DNA of 64,000 nucleotides from Euphorbia lathyris (lineage: Eukaryota > Streptophyta > Magnoliopsida > Malpighiales > Euphorbiaceae): the NCBI RefSeq assembly GCF_963576675.1, contig NC_088913.1, positions 93,066,201 through 93,130,200 on the forward strand, written 5' to 3'. This document shows, one piece after another, positions 33,843 to 43,939 of the stretch. Under the pieces are notes generated by a model that was given only the letters and a program-made list of their open reading frames with translations, was not told where the DNA came from and did no database searches. Position 1 is the stretch's first letter. Each line of letters begins with the position of its first letter. A program made the position numbers and the translations under genes.

Positions 33843-35464
33843 TGATAGGGGTCAAAAACCCCTATCTTTGGGTACGGTTTTAGGACGGTTTTTAGTGTTA
33901 TTTCATGAATAAGCGAGCAATTCTCGCATTTATATGCCTTTGCGTGAGTTAGTTAGGAATTGGAAATGTTTTATTAACTTTTTGTTGTTTAGGCTCGTTT
34001 TCTGATCATTTTAGGCAAATAAGGCCAAAATGACATGTATGTTATAATTCCGTTATCTTTTATAGCTAATTGATCGGCCAAAAGTCGCACCAAACGGAGC
34101 GTTTGCTTAAAATGAGTGATTGGCGGGTCAATTTAGCCTCGAGACTAATGTTATTTGGAGTTTTCATGCATGCGCAAGGATAAATTCGGGCGAAAATTAC
34201 ATCGTGGAACATCGAGCAACCGTGCGGAAGCGTGCAGGGCAAAACGGCTCGTCGAACTGGCCTTTTTAGGCCAACTCGCCGAGCTGGCATAGCCAGCTCA
34301 CCGAGCAGGCCTCCAGGGGCCTGCTCGGGCGAGCTGGCCTGCAAGCCAGCTCGGCGAGCAGTGCGCCCTGCTCGGCGAGCTGACCTGCGGGAATTGGTCA
34401 AAATAAGCAGTTTTGACCCCACGACTCCACGACCGGTCCCACGACTTCCCACCTGCATAAGGATACGAAATAGGTCAAAAAGAGGGTCCGAGCTACAACT
34501 ATAAATAGAACTTTTTCATTGTAAATTAGATATCTTTCATTAATTGTAATTTACTTTAGCTTTCCCCTTGAAGTTCCTCTCCATCTCCTCCATCTTCTTC
34601 AACCTCCATTGAAGCTCCTTCAAAGCTGTTCACCGAGGAATATTCAAGGTCCGTCCTTAAGACCTAGGAAGCCGGCTGCAGAGTAGACAGGTTCCCTGAA
34701 AGGGATTTTCGTATCTCCTTTTATCTTTCCTTGTTTGTACTCTTTGGTACAGTCTATGAATCCTAGGCTAATTGTATCATGTGACATTGTTCTTCGCCTT
34801 TAATAATATTTTAGCTCTTATTTTGTTCTATGATTATTTCCTTAATCTTTGTCTTACGCTTTATTCAATTGGTTTAACTCATTCAAAAGCCCCAAAATCT
34901 AGTAGGCACATATTGTGAGCTGAATCTGACCTAGTCAGAGCCTAGGAGATTGACGACCTCTTAGTTGATTAAGCCCAAATTGCTGAGCCTTAGACCTAGT
35001 TTCGGCCTTACAAGGGAATCACGCACTAGGAACTTCAGGAGGGTAAGTAGGGTTAATCGCCTTGAATACAAGTGACTTAGATTAGGTTTTTAATCAATAG
35101 ACCTAATAATCTATCTTCATTATTATCGTTCATACCATGTTCCTTCGAGTAATTGCATTAGTGAAAGATCACCTAGGAGTAGTATAACTTAATTAGGAGT
35201 AGTTTAACTTAATTAGGCGTAGAATAACTTAGCTAGAATTAGTATAACTTAGCTAGGAGTAGCGTAATTCAACCTAGGAGTAGATTAACTTAAACAAACA
35301 AACTCAAAACCTACAAAGCCTAGATAACACCTGAGACCAAGTAGCTCGATACTTGTGGTAAATAAGTCCTGTGGATTCGATACCTGGACTTTTCAGATTT
35401 ATTACTTGATAACGACGGGGTACACTTATCCCTAAGATCGGCCTCAACCGCTGAGGCCGCGTCA
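33843..35464 (+). repeat. 5' LTR (LTR-A) of Athila-Y (1622 bp)
   Basis: Begins TGATAGGGGTC and ends gaggccgcgtca, six bases before a tRNA-Asp primer site. TATAAATA box at 34500-34507. The left half carries a hairpin array at 34258-34374, and near 35170-35290 the phrase taggagtagtataactta recurs several times. It does not resemble the LTR at the other end of the element (45810-47032). It interrupts the copia-2 gag frame; the putative target duplication atggg (33838-33842) is not found after LTR-B. Confidence 0.85.
34258..34374 (+). repeat. Array of five GC-rich hairpins in LTR-A
   Basis: Consecutive stems separated by two to four bases: 34258-34273 (tggcct/aggcca), 34281-34299 (gagctggc/gccagctc, loop ata), 34301-34328 (ccgagcaggcc/ggcctgctcgg), 34330-34353 (cgagctggc/gccagctcg) and 34355-34374 (cgagcag/ctgctcg). 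Neighbouring stems share the words gagc and ctgg, so the array looks like a degenerate tandem repeat of an inverted repeat. Confidence 0.88.
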
Positions 35465-35470
35465 AGTTTT

Positions 35471-35487
35471 TGGCGCCGTTGCCGGGG
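35471..35487 (+). promoter_or_regulatory. Primer-binding site of Athila-Y (tRNA-Asp)
   Basis: tggcgccgttgccgggg is the standard primer site of Athila and many Tat elements, complementary to tRNA-Asp. It marks the end of the 5' LTR and the plus-strand orientation. Confidence 0.93.
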
Positions 35488-35847
35488 ATTTATTTCTTCA
35501 GCAATATCGAACCAAAGGTCGATTTGTTAGTTTAGGCATTCATTGTGAATACCCTTGTTTATATCGTTTATATCGTTTATACTTGTTTATACATATACCT
35601 GTTTATACATATACTTGTTTATATACAATTCATTTGTAAATATTCTTTGTCTATATAGTTCATACTTATACTTGTTCATATTCATACTTATATACGCAAA
35701 TACTTGTTTATTCGTTTATACCTCAGTATATATGACCTTTCCATACTTGTTTATATCTACCGTGTTTTCTCGTAACATGTGTAGTTGTTCATACCTATTC
35801 TTATTTATACTTGTTTATACAAACGTATATTGATACTTGTTAAATTC

Positions 35848-38800
35848 TGTCGCGCCCGTGCCCGCGGATCGCGAACTGTATATCTTTGATATGGCTCCCG
35901 CTCTACTGGTTTATCAACGGTGCTAGACAGTCCCTCCAAGGAGATTGGTCCAATGGGTTTCGAGTCGCCACCAATCAGTTTGACGGTCTGATTGGACACC
36001 GATTTGATTCCAAATTGACCCATTCGGGTAAGTTCGGATAAGATAGTGGTCTGCGATGATTCTAAGCTCGGTTTCCGGTTACGTGTAGGGAAGAGATGTA
36101 ATCTCACCCTACCCCGTCCGATAAATCGGTACTGTTGTACTTCCACGTGCTTGCTCTATGTGTTGGTGTTCACTATTGCTTTGAAGGGTCATTAATTGTA
36201 TATATTCAAGCCATTGACAACGCTTGCAAGGTTTTCATTGTATGTTCATCGGGATCACTATCCAGTGATCAACATGATATGGTCGTTATATAATCGCTAT
36301 ACAGCGATCGAATATTAAACATAATAATGTATGATTTATCAATTATTTGTCGTTTATTTATACGGATCACTATTCAGCGATCTAGATAATCGAGTTAATT
36401 TGTAACCGCTATCCCGCAATTAAACCCGATATATACTAAAATTATCATATTTTATTAGCGTATGGTTTATTAATCGTTTATCGAGACCATTATCCAATGA
36501 TCCAAATAAACCGCTTACGTTATTATCATATTAAAATTGCTATACAACAATTTTAAATCCAATAAGTAAATACATTACTTGAATAAAGATCGTTATTTTC
36601 AAAAATTAAATTAAAGACTAATTAATCAAACACTAATTTACAACAATATAATATTAAACTAAAACTTAAATGAATTTGGAGAAAGAGGAACCAACACATG
36701 GAAGCCCATTTAAGTTAATTAGTACCAGGATCCGTTTAAGTGAAATGGAGGGTCAATTTCAAATAACAAAAAATGAATATAAATACATAGCTTTGGATTT
36801 TTAGGGCTTATTTGCACATATCCAATGTGCAGCCACCCTCGTCATCTCCTCCCCTGCTCTCTCAAATTTACTCTCATTAAAAGGTAAAGAGCAGCAGTCA
36901 TCCGACCGGCCGCCGTTCTTCATCGTGTTTGTGTCGTCGTCCCTCCGCCGCGTCGCACCATCTACTCTGCTCTGTCTTGTTCGTGAACCGTCGTTCGTTC
37001 GCCTTCCTCGTGAACCATCGTTTGTTCGCTTTGCTAGGTGAACCGCCGTTTGCTCGTCTGCCCGCCGTCACGGTCTCATCGGCGGTTATGGCTTCTGTTC
37101 CTTGATCCGCCGTCTAACGTCTGCCCTTGGTCCGCCGTTGCTGTCTGGTCGGTGTTCATCGTGGCTCTACCTCCGTCTTCATCGTCATGACTCTTCCGCC
37201 ACCGTTCTCCTGCATTGAGGTAAGATCTTTTGGTTTCTATATAGCCTTTTACGTTCTCTTTGGATGTGTGGGATGAAATCTGAAGTGCTGAGATGTGTTG
37301 TTTTTCATTTAGATCTGGAATCTCAGTTGAACAATGGTGATGATTCAGATGCAGTGAGGGCGGAGAAGGAAAATAAGAGCTCTCTTTGATATGTGATTGA
37401 GTTGCTTATCTTTGTTTATTATCTTTTTATAGAGTTTTTTTTATTTATTGGCATTCTGTAACAGCAAAATAAAATAGTGGAAATCTACTCTATGCCTGCC
37501 GTGAGAGCTGAGAGGAGAATAGCAGTGAGGTTTGGATTAAATCTAGTCTAAAGATAAAAATGAAGTAATTTATAGATAAATTAGTTTAAAGCTCTAATCA
37601 ATATTTACAAAAATGTAAACTTACATTATTTAGAAGATGAAAATAGGTTACCAAATAATGAATGGTTACTATAAATGTACAATATGATGTTAGTACAGGA
37701 TTATATATACAACTGTAAATATAAGAGGTTGTAATTAATATGTAAGGTTAGTAAGACTGTTAAATGGTTAGCAGTAGATATTTAAAGTGCAATAAATAAA
37801 CAATATGTATTTAAAAGAGCTGAGAACTAATAGATTTTTATTCAAAGTTTACAAAATCAGTTCATTTCAAAAGCAGAATAGATGCTCTTAATCACTGTTT
37901 TTATAAACTAAGAATAAAGACCATTAGCTTAAAGCTTTGAAGATCAAAGGGAGAAGAATTAATTTATATTGAATTTTGATGAATACAAGATTTTCACTCT
38001 TTGGGTACTCTCAAATTTGAAACTATTACAAGGATTTCTGCTTAGAAACAATTCTGAAAAATTGCTCTCTAAATGGCTTCCAATCCCTCTCCCCAAAATT
38101 GGCCTCCCCTTTGTTTAAAAATTGGCCTCCCTTTCTGAAAATTCGGCCCCTTTTTTGAGCAAAAGAGAGCTCTATTTATAGCTTGATTTGAGTATGGGTA
38201 TGGCTGCATCAGCATGGCTCCTTTTGTCTTTTTTGTCTTGAAATTGAAATTTCTGCATAATTTTGTCCTTAGTTTTCAGATTTTCCATGTGACTTTGTCT
38301 CTTTAGTCTTGGGAGATGACTTTTGCTTCCCAATAAGGTTTTTGTATCTTGTGTCTTGAGAGTAGTTTTCTTTTTTGGATAGAGAACCACAATGCTGCCC
38401 ACTTCTTCAATTTGTCCAGAAATTTCAAATTTGAATTTTGGGTTCTTGCTTGGGAATTATTTTTAGGATTTGAGGCTTGATTAGGAGTTGGGTTAGGAAT
38501 ATTGAGAGGCTTAATTTTACCTACAAAACAAAGAGATGTATAGATTAGTTTTGTAAAATGCAAATTTTATTTCTTAATAAAAGCATCCTATTTTTATTTT
38601 TTCTTTTATTATTTTTTATAATTTATTTTCTAAATATTAATCCATTCATCATTAATTGGTTCTAAGAATAAATTATATTCTAAATATGATTTTATGTAAA
38701 ATTATCTTCAATAGCTAATCTCTTGACAATAAATCATATCTAAAACCATATCTATTTTAACATAATTTTAAATGGATGAATTAAATTCAAGATTAACTTA

Positions 38801-39121
38801 ACTATTTAAACAAAAATTGAGTTTAACTAACAATTTGAAATATAACAATTTCAAAATTATATTCAGAAAACAATATATTATATCTCAAGTATAGATTTAT
38901 AGCAAGATGAAAGATACCTTTGTCCCAATAAATTATACCTTGAATGTGATTTAATAATTGAATTGAGACATAACAAATTGGTATACAAAAGCTCCATTTT
39001 CCGGATAAACCATACATGAGAATGATATGTTCTATTTCTGATATAATTTATAAACTTGTCGAAATTTCAAATATTATCAGTTAAAGCATAAAAATGTTCC
39101 GGACAAAAATGGGTATCTACA
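35848..39121 (+). mobile_element. Giant solo LTR, Ogre-like (Tat superlineage), 3274 bp
   Basis: Starts TGTCGCGCCCG and ends gggtatctaca. It is flanked by the 5-bp duplication aattc at 35843-35847 and 39122-39126. Near the start it has cgagtcgccaccaatc, a phrase typical of Ogre-like LTRs, whose length of several kilobases also fits. A TATAAATA box lies at 36779-36786, followed by a GC-rich stretch rich in cgccgt words (36900-37190) and a splice donor-like gaggtaagatc at about 37217. I find no second copy of the start inside, no primer site and no coding domain, hence a solo LTR formed by recombination between two LTRs. Weak ORFs inside have no recognisable domain. Confidence 0.8.
36253..36550 (+). 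repeat. Array of short hairpins in the Ogre-like LTR
   Basis: Variants of gatcactatccagtgatc recur: 36253-36270 (perfect), 36293-36308 (atcgct/agcgat), 36365-36382, about 36403-36420 (degenerate), 36485-36502 and about 36534-36551 (aattgct/aacaatt). Stems are 6-7 bp with a loop of tatnc type and are spaced about 40-80 bp. Several stems keep pairing although their bases differ. Confidence 0.8.
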
Positions 39122-39389
39122 AATTCATCTATACTTGTCTGTCTGTGCTTGTTTATACCTTTTATACTTGTTCATTCTTATATTTATATTTGTTCATATT
39201 CTGATTCATACTTATACATACTTGTTTATCTCTACTAGTTTGTACCATGTACACCAATCTATATCTGTCAATATAAACCAATAAGAATACTTGTATAAAA
39301 CTGTGCGACCTTGTATGATGTGTATACTTTTCTTTCATAGGAAAAATTTCTGCTTTCATTTATTTCTTGTATTTATTTCTTCTCAGCAT

Positions 39390-40530
39390 ATGCCTACAAG
39401 ATCAGCGAGAATACCGTGTGTCCCTCTTAACCCTGAACTTGAACGTACTCTTCGCAGGAGCAAACAGATTAGAAAATTGAAGCAAGACGAGATCATCGAG
39501 CCTATCAAAATGACAATGAACGGAACACTGAGAACACCGGACCAGAAACTGACACTCGTCTGATGAGTGAGATCCTGGCACCACACCGACACCAGCATCT
39601 GTCCGGCATTGCCGCTCCGAATATTCTGGCCAACACATACGAAATCAAGTCAGGCATAATTCACTTGATTCAACAGACCGGATTATTTGGAGGGGAAGCA
39701 CATGAAAGCCCGAATGATCATCTGGATCGCTTCCTAATGTGCGCAGACACTGCGAGAACAAATGGGGTTCCCCAAGATGCTGCTAGGCTGAAGTTGTTCC
39801 CATTTTCTCTAACTGGGCAAGCTTTGGAATGACTAAGAACACTAGAGCCTGGATCAATCACAACTTGGGCAGGATTGGAGAAGCAATTCTTGTCCTACTA
39901 CTTTCCTCCCTCGAAGACAGCAATGCTCAGGGGTGAGATTACATCCTTCCACCAACCCGAGCACGAGGCGCTCCACACATCTTGGACCCGATTCAGAAAA
40001 ATGCTGCGCATGTGCCCTCATCATGACATACCCAAGCATCAATTGGTGAGCGTCTTCTATCATGGATTGACACCCACTAACAGGGCTATCGTAGACTCCA
40101 CAGCGGGTGGAGATTTGTTCAGGAAGACAGCAACAGAGGCGTATGACATGATTAATGAGCTGGCTAGGAAGAGTGTGCAGTGGCAAGAGGAGAAACTCGC
40201 TGGCCCCACAAGGCAGCGGGTGTTTGCTGTGGAAGAACAAGAACAAAATCCGGGTGTTGCGGATTTGAGTAGGAAGATGGACGTCCTGTTGGCTAAATTC
40301 AGCCAACCTCCCACCTGTGTGCACTGTGGCGGTGACCACCATGGAAAGGATTGTCAGGCAGGTAGCGCTTTCGCTGGAGACGGGGTGGAGATGGTCAATT
40401 ATGTTGGGGGGCAACCGAGATACAACCAGAACTATAACAACTACAACCCCAACAACCACAACTCCTACAACAACAACAACAACTATAGGAGGCCTCAACA
40501 CCCGAACCTATCTTACGGAAATTCAAATCA
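39390..40530 (+). pseudogene. Athila-Y Gag
   Basis: The ATG at 39390 opens a basic N-terminus (RRSKQIRKLKQDE). A frameshift near 39560 leads into the gag core with ANTYEIKSGIIHLIQ, FGGEAHESPNDHLDRFL, RLKLFPFSLTGQALE, then a TGA in place of the conserved W, ITTWAGLEKQFLSYYFPPSK and HTSWTRFRKMLRMCP. A zinc-knuckle-like [13 protein letters not shown] follows, then an N/Y-rich tail. This is Athila Gag order and content. The frame stops being gag at about 40530, where it runs straight into RNase H sequence of another frame, so the gag C-terminus, protease and RT are missing. Confidence 0.88.
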
Positions 40531-41003
40531 GACCTATCTATTATGCAAGCAAAACACTAACCGAGACCCAGCAAAATTACACCACGACGGAGAAGGAGCT
40601 CCTCGCAGTTGTGTATGCTTTCGACAAATTTCGCCCCTACTTGGTGCTGTCAAAAGTTATTGTTCACACAGACCATGCTGCACTACGCTACCTGTTCGCC
40701 AAGAAGGATGCAAAACCAAGGCTGATACGGTGGTTGCTTTTACTTCAAGAATTCGATCTCGAAATTAAGGATAAGAAGGGAACGGAAAATGTAGCAGCTG
40801 ATCATTTGTCAAGAATTCCTCACCAAAGCAACCAAGAACAAACTGAGATTTTGGAGAGTTTTCCAGACGAACGTCTCTATATTGCACAGCCTGCTCCATG
40901 GTTTGCTGACATTTCCAATTATCTAGCCAGTTCACTTAAACCTCACAACCTGTCCACTACTCAAAGGAGGAAGTTTTATGCTGAAATTAAATATTATTTT
41001 TAG
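40531..41003 (+). pseudogene. Athila-Y RNase H (end of RT/RNase H region)
   Basis: Begins at the junction with PIYYASKTL, followed by [60 protein letters not shown]. This is the RT-connection/RNase H of gypsy elements, normally placed after a complete RT. All of protease and RT (including the YxDD motif) are absent. A TAG at 41001 occupies a conserved tryptophan position, and a frameshift follows into the integrase. Confidence 0.88.
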
Positions 41004-42278
41004 GAGGAACCTTATTTTTCAAGTTGTGTGCCGACCAAATTATTCGAAGATGTATATCTCAAGAGGAGGGACAGGCTGTTCTAAGCCATTTTCATGACCG
41101 AGAAGTTGGAGGACACCATAGCGCTAGCAGAACTGCAGCAAAAGTACTTCAATCATGTTTTTTCTGGCCAACACTTTTTAAAGATGCCAATCTGTTCGTT
41201 CGCACTTGCAATGAGTGCCAACGAACATGCAATATCTCAGCTAGAAATGTCATGCCCCTCAATAACATAGTTGTTTGTGAAAGTTTTGATATATGGGGCA
41301 TAGATTTTATGAGACCATTCCCTACATCTTTTAGGCATAAATATATCTTAGTAGATGTTGATTATGTGAGCAAGTGGATTGAAGCAATGGCTAGTCCCAC
41401 CAATGATGCCCGTGTGGTTGTAAAATTCTTGAAAAGGCTGTTTGCCCGATTCGGTGTCCCACGAGCGATCATTAGTGATCAAGGAACCCACTTTTGCAAT
41501 GCCAAATTTGAGAAGATAATGGGCAAGCTTGGAGTCTCTCATAGAATTGCCACACCTTACCATCCACAAACAAGTGGACAGGTGGAGATTTCCAATCGTG
41601 AAATCAAAAGAATTTTAGAAAAAACTGTTGGCAGTTCTAGGCGAGATTGGGCAAACAAGCTTGACGATGCTCTTTGGGCATATAGGACGGCTTATAAAAC
41701 ACTAATCGGAATGTCTCCGTTTAGATTGCTGTACGGCAAGTCTTGTCACTTGCCGGTTGAAATGGAACACAGGGCCTTTTGGGCATTAACCTTCTTAAAT
41801 TTTGAGCAACAGGCTGTGGGAGACCAACGAAGACTTCAACTCTGTGACATGGAGGAGTTCAGGCTGTTTTCGTATGAGAATGCGGTGAATTACAAAGATA
41901 AGACCAAGATGTGGCACGATAGAAAAATCCAGATAAAGACATTTCACAAAGGACAGAGTTCTCTTGTACAATTCAAGACTCGGGTTGTTTCGTGGGAAGC
42001 TGAAATCAAGATGGACAGGACCTTATCTGGTGAACAAGGTGTTTGGTCATGGTGCAGTTGAAATTGGCAAGGAGGGTCAGGAACCTTTTAAGGTGAATGG
42101 GCAAAGACTGAAACCCTATCTAGAGAATGATCACACAAGGAAGATCGATACAGTTCACTTCCAAGACCCCCACGCCAGTAGAAGCACAAACAGGGTGTTC
42201 GCTACAAACACAAATTGTAGCACAAGTAACTTTGAATTTAAATTAGTTGCATTTCAAATTTTGTTAAAGGTAGTTTAG
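41004..42278 (+). pseudogene. Athila-Y integrase
   Basis: The zinc-binding HHCC domain is visible (LSHFHDREVGGHHS ... CNECQR). The catalytic core has D in GIDFM, D in SDQGTHF and E in SGQVEISNREI, so the DDE triad is intact. It continues through WAYRTAYKT and the C-terminal tail. A frameshift near 41980 moves the tail ([28 protein letters not shown]) to another frame ending at 42278. The core is otherwise open for about 340 codons. No chromodomain, as expected for Athila. Confidence 0.9.
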
Positions 42279-42889
42279 ATCCATTTTGTGTCGTGCAATG
42301 GTCCGTAATATGTACTTCCGGCGCAAGCAAAGATGTAAAACTTACACCTTTTCCACAAGGGTCGAGTTTTACGATTTTACTTGTTCAAATAGGGAGTTGA
42401 TTTACCTTTCCATGGACAGACTATCCTTGGAAACTGGGAGGCGAACTAAAAGTCTGAAAAAGTAAAATGTCTCATCATAGGTCACTAGGTACTTCCTTCA
42501 TATGCTCACCTTTCCTCGATAAAATCCAACGGATAGGGGAGTCATAAATTCAAATTTTGAAGCGTGACCGTTCGTCGCCCTAAGGTCTCTTCGGAGAAAC
42601 GCGCCTTTTGCCAACCACTTGTCCAGGTGGCGTCCTTTGGACCGCTCTCATAAAGGCGGATTGGCAACATGACGTTTCTTTCCTCTCCCTACTTAAGGAG
42701 ACCGACCAAAAATACGGCCCCTCGTTCGACTTGTATTATTTTCACACTTTTATTTCACGGTTCACCACATGCTCTGTGCTCTTTATCATTGGGAAACCCT
42801 ATTTAGACTTGAGCACAGGATGAGAACTCGTGGATCTGGCAAGCAGGTAAATCGAAGGATCAACGAAGAAAGAAAAAGCTAAGGGCAAA
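42279..42889 (+). other. Spacer between integrase and the Athila extra ORF
   Basis: Non-coding. A tract near 42330-42370 and another near 42540-42610 read as typical Athila inter-ORF sequence. I see no splice or promoter element that I can support. Confidence 0.4.
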
Positions 42890-43939
42890 ATGACGGGAAC
42901 AAGCACAGTTGCTTTCATCCCTGACGAAAAATTAGTGAAAAAGCTATCTCAGTTCAAAGATGCAGCAGTGCAGACATACTACGAGGAACTTGCGCAACTT
43001 GAATTCGGGCCTGTGAGAACAGTTTGCTGGGAGACCTTGAAGAAGCTTAAACTTGACGTGTGTGTGCGGAAACTCATGGAGGCAGGCCATTTCGGCTGTT
43101 TCTTTGAAATGACGGAGCCGGCCTACAAAGAACTCACGTTGGAATTCTTGGCTACGTTTAAGCACCATCCCGAGATCACAGACACGGACGAGGAAGGAAA
43201 GTTTAGTTTTAGGCTAATGACTCACACCCAGCGGCCTTCATTGAATATGTTCAACAGTTTATTGGGTGCCACGGATGACGATGAGCTAGAGTCGGAAAGT
43301 TACAAGGAGGTGTTCACTCAAACCCCTGATGTGTTTGACCCACAAGCTTTCTGGCAATCTATTTTGAACCAGCCGAGGTATGACGGTAGTGTTTCCAAGG
43401 CGTCGAATATTGATGACTATGTCGTCCGTTACCTACATAAACTGGTGTCTGGAACCATCTTTGCCCGCGAAAACCGGGCCACTATTCCCCATACCGACCT
43501 TACGGCTCTATGGAGTATGACAACCGGGCCCAGAATGAATCTAGGTTATTGGTTTGGGGAGTACATTGCCAACTTTGGAAAGAAGAATTCCTCGGTCATT
43601 TGCTGTGGGAGCATCGTGACTCGGATTACAGCAGAAATTGGAGTCTTTAAGCTAGAGGACCGGACCCGGCTCACTGTTGTGAACCACCCTGACCAGATTG
43701 ATTTAAGGAGTTTACAGAGCATGTGTTTTGGGAAACTAGTGAATGGTAAGTGGGTCTGGATGGCAGACTTTGTTGAAGCAAGGAGAGTCGAAAGCCGAAA
43801 AAGAAAGAGTGAACCTATTGTCTCTGTCTCCTCTGAGTCCGAGCAAGTTGAGCACGAAAAAGACATTGCCTTTTACATGAAATGTGCAAAGCTCACCAAT
43901 GATGATATTGTCTGTAAGTTCAATGCCTTGTTTGCGTAA
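42890..43939 (+). pseudogene. Athila-Y extra ORF (Athila ORF-1/env-position protein), premature stop
   Basis: A 349-codon frame from ATG 42890. It contains ELAQLEFGPVRTVCWETL, HFGCFFEMTEPAYKELTLEF (two conserved blocks of the PF03078 Athila ORF-1 family), FSFRLMTH and RTRLTVV. A basic RKRKSE segment lies near residue 305. The stop at 43939 looks premature, because the same frame goes on with NRDQIHALENKTAILQGEVD, a coiled coil, to about 44190. The protein lies after integrase, in the env position. I see no signal peptide or membrane segment, so an envelope role is not supported by the sequence. Its function is unknown in the family. Confidence 0.8.

Larger units (their letters stand above)
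35488..39389 (+). other. Athila-Y 5' leader, split by an inserted solo LTR
   Basis: The leader carries a degenerate short repeat of ttatacttgttcatac words at about 35555-35842. The same repeat resumes at 39127-39300 on the other side of the insert, showing that the two parts were once joined. No coding sequence; the small hydrophobic ORF here is the repeat. Confidence 0.75.

Noticed and set aside
34066..34504. Arginine/alanine-rich ORFs on both strands
   Set aside because: They are translations of the GC-rich hairpin array in LTR-A.
35555..35833. Hydrophobic ORF resembling a membrane protein
   Set aside because: It is a short-period repeat (ttatacttgttcatac) in the Athila-Y leader, continued after the solo LTR.
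39854..40501. 215-codon minus-strand ORF with a valine-rich end
   Set aside because: It is the shadow of the Athila-Y gag frame; the valine run is the complement of the Asn/Tyr-rich gag tail.
42890..43939. Retroviral envelope gene
   Set aside because: The position is env-like, but no signal peptide, transmembrane helix or cleavage site is visible; it matches the Athila ORF-1 family instead.
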